Assembly (NCBI RefSeq): GCF_013410745.1
Contig: NZ_JACCFY010000001.1
Location: forward strand, 248,001 to 312,000
Reading direction: 5' to 3'
DNA from: Nesterenkonia xinjiangensis
GTDB taxonomy: Bacteria > Actinomycetota > Actinomycetes > Actinomycetales > Micrococcaceae
DNA length: 64,000 nt
In this document: positions 29,414-36,059 of the stretch, piece by piece
Position numbering within the stretch: the stretch's first letter is position 1
Layout: every line of letters begins with the position of its first letter
The notes under the pieces: model-generated
Seen by the model: only the letters and a program-made list of their open reading frames with translations
Databases searched by the model: none
Told to the model about the DNA's origin: nothing
Translations under genes and position numbers: made by a program

Positions 29414-30211
29414 TCACCGTGCAGGCGGGACCTCCGTGTCCGACAACAGCCAACCGCGCAGGGCACCAATCCACTCATCGAAAGCGTCAAGATGCGCATC
29501 GTGGCTCCCCGCCGATAAGTCGATGCGCTCGGTCCCTAAACGACGCCGAACCAACTCGTCCTTATCGGAATCGCTGAACATCCCGTTCTTCGCGAACATC
29601 GCGAGCGTCGGAGTCCCCAGAGACTCCCACTCGTCCCAGCGCGGCTCGTTCACGGCCTCGATCGTGCGCTGCATGACGTCGGCGTCGAAGCGCGGTCGCA
29701 GTCCACCGTGGGTCACCTCAAGGTCAGCGATCCACGCATCGACGATCGCACCCGATCCGAGGAAGGTACGCGCCTCGTCCTCGCCGGTGAACGGCACAGG
29801 CCACGACGCGAAGTACTCTCCCAGCCCGACGGCCTCCCCCGGATCGTCGCTGCCGGCGACATGCCCTTCGAGCATCACGAGCCGTTCGACGAGTTCCGGG
29901 CGCGCCGCGGCCGTGAGGAACGCCGTGTGCGCGCCCATCGACTGACCGACGAGAATGCACCGCTGCCCCGGCGCGTACTGCTCGAGGACCTGGACGACGT
30001 CGTCGACGAAGGCCTCGCGCGACAGGTCCGCCGGTCGCCGAGTACTGAGCCCGTGCCCGCGCTGATCGATGAGCAGTACACGGAAGGCGTCACTCAGCGC
30101 CCATGCCGTCGGAAGCATCTCTCGGGAGCTCCCGCCAAGGCCATGAAGAAGCACCAACGGCGGGCCGTCGCCGCCGAACTCGGCCACGGCGATCGACTCG
30201 TGTTCACTCAC
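29414..30211 (-). CDS. alpha/beta-fold hydrolase, third gene of TA operon
   Basis: A 265-residue alpha/beta hydrolase: PPLVLLHGLGGSSREMLPT has the HGxGG oxyanion motif, RCILVGQSMGAHTAFLTA the nucleophile elbow (GQSMGA), and SAGSHDAHLDAFDEW the catalytic His region. It resembles general esterase/lactonase-type proteins. The GTG at 30211 overlaps the toxin stop by 4 bases, so translation is coupled; an upstream TTG is less likely. Its stop codon lies 4 bases from the shared arm of repeat A, so the gene fills the module to its edge. Why a hydrolase is tied to a VapBC-type operon is unknown. Confidence 0.83.
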   Translation of the reverse strand: MSEHESIAVAEFGGDGPPLVLLHGLGGSSREMLPTAWALSDAFRVLLIDQRGHGLSTRRPADLSREAFVDDVVQVLEQYAPGQRCILVGQSMGAHTAFLTAAARPELVERLVMLEGHVAGSDDPGEAVGLGEYFASWPVPFTGEDEARTFLGSGAIVDAWIADLEVTHGGLRPRFDADVMQRTIEAVNEPRWDEWESLGTPTLAMFAKNGMFSDSDKDELVRRRLGTERIDLSAGSHDAHLDAFDEWIGALRGWLLSDTEVPPAR

Positions 30212-30630
30212 GCGAGAGTCCAAGGGTCGACCAGCTCAATGCCAGTATGCGCGAAGTCCTTCGCGTTGCGCGTCGCGCAGGTCGCGTCGTGGGTCAGGCA
30301 GATCGCGGCGATCTGCGCATCGGCCGTGCTGATCGGGGCTCCCGCGTTCTCTCGAGCCAGGAGCACGTCGGCATAGCGGTCGGCCGCCACGTCATCGAAC
30401 GGCAGCACAGCGCGACTGCCCCGGTACGGCTCGACTGCTGCGTGGATGCGTTTGGTCAACTCATCCCTGCGCCGACCGTCCGGGACTCGCCGCACACCTG
30501 CCAACAACTCGGCAAGCGTCACGGACGTAATCGCAACATCACCCGTCAACGACGCGAGCCAGTCCACCACGTGTACCTCCGGAGCCGGCCTGAAGATCTC
30601 CGAGATGACGTTCGTGTCGAGGACGATCAC
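30208..30630 (-). CDS. PIN-domain ribonuclease toxin (FitB/VapC type)
   Basis: A 140-residue PIN-domain toxin: MIVLDTNVISEIFRPAPE starts with Asp5, TSVTLAELLAGVRRVP has the conserved Glu41, and STADAQIAAICLTHDATCATRNAKDF carries Asp104 and the terminal acidic residue. The four acidic residues bind the metal for endoribonuclease activity. The ISEIFRP and ATRNxxDF motifs are those of the FitB subgroup. The start overlaps the antitoxin stop (ATGA), and the gene overlaps the hydrolase start at its end. Target RNA is unknown. It lies in the small module bounded by ychF-end repeats. Confidence 0.88.
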   Translation of the reverse strand: MIVLDTNVISEIFRPAPEVHVVDWLASLTGDVAITSVTLAELLAGVRRVPDGRRRDELTKRIHAAVEPYRGSRAVLPFDDVAADRYADVLLARENAGAPISTADAQIAAICLTHDATCATRNAKDFAHTGIELVDPWTLA

Positions 30631-30860
30631 TCGAACTCGACCGCCCGCGCGACGTCATCGCGCACCGGGACCTGCAGGTCTTCGACTCCGCCGACTTCCT
30701 GCACGGCAGACAACAGCGCCATCCCGATGTGCGGCCACCGCGCCGCCTTGGTCAAGATGTCGCGGACCTCCGCCTCCATGGACCGACCATGCTCCTTCGC
30801 CTGCGTGGCGAGTTGCTGCTTCACAGCGTCGTCGAGACCTCGAACGATGATCGATGACAT
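30627..30860 (-). CDS. FitA-type ribbon-helix-helix antitoxin
   Basis: A 77-residue Arc/FitA-like antitoxin: SSIIVRGLDDAVKQQLATQAKEHGRSMEAEVRDILTKAA is the RHH DNA-binding domain (beta strand IIVRGL, then two helices), and the C-terminal tail (VGGVEDLQVPVRDDVARAVEFE) should thread into the PIN active site. It starts after GGAGGTGGTC. The perfect GCTATC/GATAGC inverted repeat just upstream is the expected autoregulatory operator. First gene of the three-gene operon. Confidence 0.88.
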   Translation of the reverse strand: MSSIIVRGLDDAVKQQLATQAKEHGRSMEAEVRDILTKAARWPHIGMALLSAVQEVGGVEDLQVPVRDDVARAVEFE

Positions 30861-30877
30861 GAGAGACCACCTCCTTT

Positions 30878-30895
30878 GCTATCAATCATGATAGC
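30878..30895 (-). promoter_or_regulatory. toxin-antitoxin operator
   Basis: GCTATC and GATAGC arms (6 bp each) with a 6-base spacer, located 18 bases upstream of the antitoxin ATG, just beyond its AAAGGAGG ribosome binding site. Typical for FitA/VapB autoregulation. Confidence 0.6.
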
Positions 30896-30942
30896 GCCAC
30901 CCGGAGTGAGCACACCAGAGGTTATGGCACTGCCCTGCTATG

Positions 30943-30985
30943 ACACCGCCCCGGCCGCCTCGTGTCGAGACGTCCGGGGCGGTGT
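30943..30985 (-). terminator. large hairpin after ychF-end repeat B
   Basis: ACACCGCCCCGG and CCGGGGCGGTGT are perfect 12-bp arms, with an inner CTCG/CGAG stem in a 19-base loop. It lies 23 bases after the ychF-type stop of repeat B, where a ychF terminator would be expected, so it may have been acquired with the ychF end. Confidence 0.6.
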
Positions 30986-31007
30986 GCGACTCCGAGGTCG
31001 CAACGAG

Positions 31008-31058
31008 TCACACGTTGAAGCGGAACTCCACGGCGCGCCCACACGTAGAGCCATCTGC
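31008..31058 (-). repeat. ychF 3'-end repeat B (att-like)
   Basis: On the reverse strand GTGGAGTTCCGCTTCAACGTGTGA encodes V-E-F-R-F-N-V-stop, identical in protein to the ychF end. The first 24 bases match ychF (34778-34801) at 21 positions, and the full 51 bases match repeat A at 40 positions. Confidence 0.82.
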
Positions 31059-31081
31059 GACGCTGGTACACCGCCCTCGTT

Positions 31082-31087
31082 CATAAT
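31082..31087 (+). promoter_or_regulatory. -10 box of HEPN gene
   Basis: CATAAT lies 6 bases before the ATG at 31094, again a leaderless arrangement. No good -35 is seen. Confidence 0.4.
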
Positions 31088-31093
31088 CGAGAC

Positions 31094-31555
31094 ATGACGA
31101 CAACTGTCGAGCACGCAGGGGACCCGCTCCACCCCGATCACGAGAAGTATCTCCTCGAGCTCGGCAAGGCAACGTACGCAGCGGCGGGGCTTGCCGGAAT
31201 TGCGTTCGACGTCTTGCGCATTCACAGCGGCATATCCTCCAGTGCCCTGTATAGCGACCCGCTCGGCACGCTCGAGAATCGACTACGAGGCAGCCGCGTC
31301 GATCTCGAAGGCATAGACGAGTTCATCGAGCTACTGCACGATGCGCGCCTCTTGCGAAACGACCTCATGCACGCTCTGCCAGTGAAGCACGGCCTCCACC
31401 GACGCATGAGGAAGGACCTCGGCTACGTGAAGAATTTCTTCGATGTCGAGTCGCTGCGTACAGCACGGAAGCTCTTCGAGAGCGCAAGAAGAACAGGCAA
31501 TCGTGTCCTGTACTCGGATGACGGAGAAGCGGTCAGACGCTGGTACACGCGCTGA
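31094..31555 (+). CDS. HEPN-like protein with RX4H motif
   Basis: A 153-residue helical protein. EYIELLHDARLLRNDLMHALPVKHG-type sequence (residues 78-100, here DEFIELLHDARLLRNDLMH) holds Arg88-Asn-Asp-Leu-Met-His93, the RX4-6H motif of HEPN ribonucleases. HEPN proteins cleave RNA in many toxin-antitoxin and antiphage systems. There is no MNT partner next to it, so it could act alone or with the ATPase 800 bases downstream on the other strand. The ATG follows a CATAAT box by 6 bases. The sequence is not close to any named HEPN subfamily that I recognise. Confidence 0.65.
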   Translation: MTTTVEHAGDPLHPDHEKYLLELGKATYAAAGLAGIAFDVLRIHSGISSSALYSDPLGTLENRLRGSRVDLEGIDEFIELLHDARLLRNDLMHALPVKHGLHRRMRKDLGYVKNFFDVESLRTARKLFESARRTGNRVLYSDDGEAVRRWYTR

Positions 31556-31813
31556 AGTTTGCGTGCCGATCCGCAGTTCCGACCAGGGGCTTTCAGGAGA
31601 ACTGGCTCTTCAGATAACCTGTTGCGGATCAGTCTCCGCTCCTACCGGCTGTCCTGGTGTTCCAGGCTGTCGACAACGACTCAGTCGAACGGACGGATGC
31701 GCAAGCTTGGTCTAATGCAGACCAGATGGCAAGTCTTGCACCCGCTCCAAGCCCATCACGGGCAGAGGCGGGCCCCACTCGTAGGTGTGCGGCCGATCGG
31801 AACGCATCAACCC
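31556..31813. other. intergenic part of module 2 without recognised gene
   Basis: About 260 bases downstream of the HEPN gene. No frame carries a motif; no hairpin with T-run is evident. Confidence 0.45.
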
Positions 31814-32271
31814 CTACCGGAAATCAGCCACGTTCCGGCGCTTCACCCGTGGAGCGTGATACAAGGTGCCCAGAGCAACGGCCGCCAGCGCTATCGCAAA
31901 TACCCCGACCATTCCTGCAGCAACCATGAATAGCCAGAACAGCACGGGCTTCGCCACGAGGGCGAAACCAGCAGAAACTAGACCGTAGACCCTTCAACCG
32001 CCCACGAACGCGACGAAGACCAGCGCGGCAACGTTGCCTCCGTCTAGTTGGCGAGTCAGACGGTGCGTCTGCCGATCCTTGAGCACCTGTGCCTCACTCG
32101 CGAGGAGCGCGTCCAAGTGAGCGATTGCACCAGCACTCCCCTCAAATTTCTGCCGGATGTCCACATGCACGACGATTCGCCTCGCAAGTCGACCGCTGAT
32201 CTCGCCCTGCAGCAACGAGCAACAACGACGGTCAAGATCGCGACCGAGATCGCGCTCCACAACTGGATCAC
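31814..32271 (-). pseudogene. decayed membrane-protein gene in module 2
   Basis: On the reverse strand a GTG at 32271 begins MIQLWSAISVAILTVVVARC, a hydrophobic start. After a frame change the reading continues LLQGEISGRLARRIVVHVDIRQKF and NVAALVFVAFVGG, meets an in-frame TGA (31994-31996), and in the same frame continues VYGLVSAGFALVAKPVLFWLFMVAAGMVGVFAIAL, ending at TAG 31814. Together these look like an N-terminal helix, a soluble domain and two C-terminal helices. A frameshift plus a stop codon suggest loss of function. It lies directly downstream of the AAA ATPase gene. Confidence 0.45.
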
Positions 32272-32335
32272 TAGAGCTCCAGACGTCGTTGCGCCCTCGC
32301 CCCAAGTGCCCCATCGGAAGCTGTTTGCGAACGCG

Positions 32336-34573
32336 TCAGTCCGCTCCTTGAGACTCCTTGGCCCCCATCATCATCTCGTAATGAGCATAATGATTAGACT
32401 TCTCGAAAACATGCCTAAACGTATCCAAGTACACATCCTGGGTAATTTGACTCGGAGAATAATGCAGGTTCTCGAACACCCCATGCGACCCCTCATTGAA
32501 CCAATTGAATAGTGACCGCAAAACCGGCCGCTCCGCCGGATCCAAGAACTGGACGATCTCATCCTCCCAAATTCCGCCCGCGATTCGGAAGTAATTCTCC
32601 AGGATTCTGCGAAGGACGTTCTCCAGGCCAATGACGCTCATCTGCACACCCTGCGAGGCTCGTCGAACTTCCGACCAGAGGCGTTCGTACTCGGTGCTAA
32701 CAGGGTTCTCGGCGTACGCCTCGATGACATTGGCATCGGTCAGACTCTTCCTGATCACATGGTAACGGCGACCCGAGCCCTCTTCCTTATGCCTGACCTG
32801 AGTTACCTCCTTGTGGAAGTACACGTTGTGCGTCAGAACGATTACCTGCGCCACGTGATCAGTCTTGGATAGCGCTCGGTTGATGAGGTCGCGAACAAGC
32901 GTACTTACAATGAAGAGGACGTCACTGTCCAGGCTGGAAATCGGGTCGTCGATCACCGCCAGAATCTTCCCCGATGCTGCAGTTTCCTCTCGCCCGTTGA
33001 GTAGGAAGTAATAATATAGGAAGGCGATGAACGTTCGCTCTCCCTCACTAAGGGAATGTTCGTCGAGTTGCACACCGTTGCGCGCGAGCATGTAGCCATC
33101 ATCGAGCTCATCAGAGTTGACGATGTGGAACGAGGTGAATCCCGATCGCTTGAGAAGTCGGTTAATCTCATCAATCACTGGTTGCGAAGATTCGACGGAA
33201 CGTTGCAGATGGCGTACATCCTCATCGAGTTTGCCAATTGCCGCCGACGCCTCTTCCTTCCTCTTTAGTGTGCTATCGACACCCCTCTGCAGACCAACGG
33301 ACTTCTGCTTGTAGGCCTGGAGCTCTTCACTGAGGAGAACGTCGGCCAAGTAGGTCCAGCACTTGGCGGCCAGCTTGGGCTTCTCTTCTTTTTGCGACTC
33401 GACCAGTCGATTGTGTGCGTCGATCTTGGTATTCGCCTCGCTGATGACGGCGTTGAGAGCGTCAATCGGAGCGTTCGACGCGGAGACCGCCACTGGCTCA
33501 GACGCCGCTCCCAGCTTCTGCTCGAGCAGTTTTTCATTGACACCATTGATGGTGTTCAACGATCCGAGGGCCTTCTGGTAGGCAGCCTCATCGAGGTAGC
33601 TGATGGACTCCGCGCTCCAGTCCTCGATGACCTCTACAAGGGACCGGACCCAGAATGAATAGGCTTCTGCCAAGCGCTTCAGCTCTTCGAGCTGCTCTGT
33701 GTACCGGTGATCAAACATGGCCTCAAGCTGCTTGGCGAGGTCTTCCGGTGCCTTCTGTTGGCAGAATGGGCAGAGCCCCTCTGCGTTGTGCAGGTGCTGG
33801 CGTCCGGCCTGAACCCAGTCCTCGCTTCCCAGCCTCTCTACAAGCTCGCTAAGCGAGACTTCAGAACTGCCCACGATCTTTTGATCCAGAAGAGCTGAAC
33901 CGTCGTGTTCGCTCCACCGGAACTCGCCGATCTCGGTGAGCCGGGCACGGGATGTCGCTCCCGAGTCGAATACTGCCTCGGCTTCAGCGAGAAGATCCTC
34001 GAGCTCGGGCAGGGATTCGGACTCGCTCAGCGATCCTCGCTCGAGAAGGCGCGTCACAAGCATGTCCTTGTTCTTGTCTACGCCTCTTTGGCCGGTGAAG
34101 GCAGGCAACAAGGTTGTGTGTTCGTCGACGAGTGCACGATACTTCTTCCACGCGGCAGTTCTTAACGCCCCTTGGGCGTCTGCCTGGCGTTCTTCTGCGT
34201 CTTTGTGGCTGGTCTGAGCGCGCTCGTACCTGTCGACGGCCAGCGCGCGCTCGCCTCCAGGCTTCTCGATCTCGTCAAGGCGATTCTGGGCATCGACGCT
34301 GTTCTCACCAAGGACGAAGACACCGGGAATCCTGTTGGACTCTCGCAGTATCTGGTCCACGAGGTCTCTGTTGTAGACCCGGATCGTCATTTCGGCACCA
34401 GCCTGCCACTCCGGTTCGAGTTCCAGAGAGCCGTAACCAGCGAAGGCTCGGCTGATCGTCGTCTTCCCAGATCCGTTGGGGCCGTAGAAGAAACTTGCGG
34501 GTTTCAAGTCGGTGATCGGAAGCGGACTGTCTCCAAAACAGGTGCCGCCGACAATCTTCACCTCCCGTAGCAT
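32336..34573 (-). CDS. AAA_13 ATPase with zinc-hook-like CxxC, RloC-like anticodon nuclease candidate
   Basis: A 745-residue protein. Walker A is GPNGSGKTTI (residues 31-40). A long helical stretch surrounds CPFC (Cys268, Cys271), as in the zinc hook of RloC. The ABC signature is SLSEGERTF (507-515), Walker B is KILAVIDDPISSLDS (536-550), and the H-loop is LTHNVYFHKE. The C-terminal part has Arg655-x3-Glu659 (RRILENYF) and His697 (EGSHGVF), compatible with the R-E-H catalytic set of PrrC/RloC nucleases. RloC cuts tRNA at the anticodon on phage or DNA-damage signals. A role here is inferred, and a RecF/SMC-like defence ATPase is the alternative. ATG 34573 is favoured. Confidence 0.75.
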   Translation of the reverse strand: MLREVKIVGGTCFGDSPLPITDLKPASFFYGPNGSGKTTISRAFAGYGSLELEPEWQAGAEMTIRVYNRDLVDQILRESNRIPGVFVLGENSVDAQNRLDEIEKPGGERALAVDRYERAQTSHKDAEERQADAQGALRTAAWKKYRALVDEHTTLLPAFTGQRGVDKNKDMLVTRLLERGSLSESESLPELEDLLAEAEAVFDSGATSRARLTEIGEFRWSEHDGSALLDQKIVGSSEVSLSELVERLGSEDWVQAGRQHLHNAEGLCPFCQQKAPEDLAKQLEAMFDHRYTEQLEELKRLAEAYSFWVRSLVEVIEDWSAESISYLDEAAYQKALGSLNTINGVNEKLLEQKLGAASEPVAVSASNAPIDALNAVISEANTKIDAHNRLVESQKEEKPKLAAKCWTYLADVLLSEELQAYKQKSVGLQRGVDSTLKRKEEASAAIGKLDEDVRHLQRSVESSQPVIDEINRLLKRSGFTSFHIVNSDELDDGYMLARNGVQLDEHSLSEGERTFIAFLYYYFLLNGREETAASGKILAVIDDPISSLDSDVLFIVSTLVRDLINRALSKTDHVAQVIVLTHNVYFHKEVTQVRHKEEGSGRRYHVIRKSLTDANVIEAYAENPVSTEYERLWSEVRRASQGVQMSVIGLENVLRRILENYFRIAGGIWEDEIVQFLDPAERPVLRSLFNWFNEGSHGVFENLHYSPSQITQDVYLDTFRHVFEKSNHYAHYEMMMGAKESQGAD

Positions 34574-34729
34574 GAAAGCACCGCCCCCACCGACCAGGGG
34601 TCCACTCGCCCGCAGAGAGCGGCGTCGCCGAGCAGACGGCAACACGAACCTGCACCCCGGGTCGCCACGACGTTTTCTTGGGCCATATTCGTTCCTCCTC
34701 GAGTGCTACGAAAGTGGCTACCGGGCGGC

Positions 34730-34758
34730 GTGTCGCTACACTATTCTGTAGCAGACAC
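34730..34758 (-). terminator. hairpin downstream of ychF
   Basis: GTGTCGCTACA and TGTAGC-A-GACAC form a stem with one bulged base and a CTATTC loop, about 20 bases after the ychF stop. It differs in sequence from the hairpin after repeat B. Confidence 0.5.
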
Positions 34759-34777
34759 TAGGCTTCTGACCTGGCGT

Positions 34778-34801
34778 TTACACGTTGAAACGAAACTCCA
34801 C
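34778..34801 (-). repeat. ychF 3'-end sequence C (att core in intact gene)
   Basis: The last 24 bases of ychF (TTACACGTTGAAACGAAACTCCAC on the + strand, given here for 34778-34801 in two halves: TTACACGTTGAA and ACGAAACTCCAC) match repeat B at 21 positions. They encode the conserved V-E-F-R-F-N-V end. Confidence 0.82.
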
Positions 34802-35869
34802 CACGTCGCCATCCTTCATCACGTAGTCCTTGCCCTCCATGCGGACCTTGCCAGCGGCCTTGGCGTCGTTCATGGTACCGGCTGCGGTGAGGTCCTCGAA
34901 GGAGACGATCTCTGCCTTGATGAAGCCCTTCTGGAAGTCGGTGTGGATCACACCGGCGGCCTCGGGGGCGGTGTCGCCCTTGTTGATCGTCCAGGCACGG
35001 GCTTCCTTGGGACCTGCGGTGAGGTAGGTCTGCAGGCCGAGGGTGTCGAAACCGACGCGGGCCAGCTGGTCCAGGCCGGACTCCTCCTGGCCGTTGAGCT
35101 CCAGCATCTCGCGAGCCTCCTCCTCGGAGAGCTCCACCAGGTCCGCTTCCAGCTTGGCATCCAGGAACACGGCCTGGGCCGGTGCCACGAGCTCGGCGAG
35201 CTCCTGCTGGCGTTCGGCAGAGTTCAGCACCGCCTCATCCGCGTTGAAGACGTAGATGAATGGCTTGGCGGTCAGCAGCGAGAGCTGGGCCAGCTGATCC
35301 ATGTCCAGCTTCTCGGACTCGATGGCTGAGAAGATCGTGTCGCCGCGCTCCAGGACCGTCTGGGCGGCCAGGTAGGCGTCGAGCTGGGCCTGCTCGGCCT
35401 TCCTCTGCTTGACCTGCTTCTCCAGCTTCGGGACCGCGTTCTCCAGGGTCTGCAGATCCGCCAGCACCAGCTCGGTGTTGATGGTCTCCATGTCAGAGGT
35501 GGGATCCACCTTGCCGTCCACGTGGATGACGTTGTCGTCCTCGAAGACCCGCACCACCTGGGCGATCGCATGGGCCTCACGGATGTTTGCGAGAAACTGG
35601 TTGCCCAGCCCCTCCCCCTCCGAGGCGCCCTTGACGATGCCGGCGATGTCCACGAAAGAGACGGTCGCCGGCAGGATCCGGTCCGAGCCGAAGATCTCGG
35701 CAAGCGTGTCCAGGCGCTTGTCAGGCAGGTTCACCACCCCGACGTTCGGTTCGATCGTCGCGAACGGGTAGTTCGCCGCGAGGATCGTCTGCCGGGTGAG
35801 CGCGTTGAAGAGTGTCGACTTGCCCACGTTGGGGAGTCCCACGATTCCGATAGTCAGTGCCACGGTCAC
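34778..35869 (-). CDS. ychF: redox-regulated ATPase/GTPase YchF (Obg family)
   Basis: A 363-residue YchF/OLA1 protein. GIVGLPNVGKSTLFNALT is the P-loop (Gly11-Ser18), ANYPFATIEPNVGVVNLPDKRL the YchF-specific switch region, SFVDIAGIVKGASEGEGLGNQFL the G3 region and PFIYVFNADE the altered G4 that explains ATP preference. The TGS domain ends DVVEFRFNV. It is a conserved housekeeping protein that binds ribosomes. The gene is intact. Its final codons are repeated twice downstream (repeats A and B), so the 3' end appears to be an integration site that restores the coding end at each insertion. GTG at 35869 or 35863 are both possible starts. Confidence 0.95.
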   Translation of the reverse strand: MTVALTIGIVGLPNVGKSTLFNALTRQTILAANYPFATIEPNVGVVNLPDKRLDTLAEIFGSDRILPATVSFVDIAGIVKGASEGEGLGNQFLANIREAHAIAQVVRVFEDDNVIHVDGKVDPTSDMETINTELVLADLQTLENAVPKLEKQVKQRKAEQAQLDAYLAAQTVLERGDTIFSAIESEKLDMDQLAQLSLLTAKPFIYVFNADEAVLNSAERQQELAELVAPAQAVFLDAKLEADLVELSEEEAREMLELNGQEESGLDQLARVGFDTLGLQTYLTAGPKEARAWTINKGDTAPEAAGVIHTDFQKGFIKAEIVSFEDLTAAGTMNDAKAAGKVRMEGKDYVMKDGDVVEFRFNV

Positions 35870-35921
35870 CCAACCTATCGCGCGCGGTCATGCCGAAGCG
35901 ACTCGAACCGCCCATGCGGTG

Positions 35922-35937
35922 CGGAGAGCGTTCTCCG
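35922..35937. other. palindrome in ychF-betT gap
   Basis: CGGAGA-GCGT-TCTCCG is a perfect 6-bp-arm dyad upstream of the betT promoter. It may be an operator for the choline operon. Confidence 0.4.
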
Positions 35938-35949
35938 GAACGTGGACCG

Positions 35950-35978
35950 GGGACAGGGGATCGCGGCCCCGATAGGAT
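35950..35978 (+). promoter_or_regulatory. betT promoter candidate
   Basis: GGGACA (35950-35955), a 17-bp spacer and TAGGAT (35973-35978) precede betT. The -35 matches the TTGACA consensus at four of six positions. The leader would be about 75 bases. Confidence 0.4.
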
Positions 35979-36059
35979 CACACCACGTCGGACACCAGAT
36001 GAGACGACAACACACACCGCACACGCACTTCTGGGCATGTTTCAAGGGAAGGACACGTC

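Larger units (their letters stand above)
29360..31007. mobile_element. putative integrated module 1 (toxin-antitoxin-hydrolase), 1.65 kb
   Basis: Bounded by ychF 3'-end repeats A (29360) and B (31008) in direct orientation. It contains only an antitoxin, a toxin and an alpha/beta hydrolase, all in one overlapping operon. No integrase, relaxase or transposase is present. The module call is inference from the repeats. Confidence 0.55.
31008..34777. mobile_element. putative integrated module 2 (HEPN, RloC-like ATPase), 3.77 kb
   Basis: Bounded by ychF-end repeat B and the ychF gene itself. It carries a HEPN-like gene, a decayed membrane-protein gene and an AAA_13 ATPase. The AAA gene has visibly lower GC than its neighbours. 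No recombinase is present. Module status is inferred. Confidence 0.55.
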
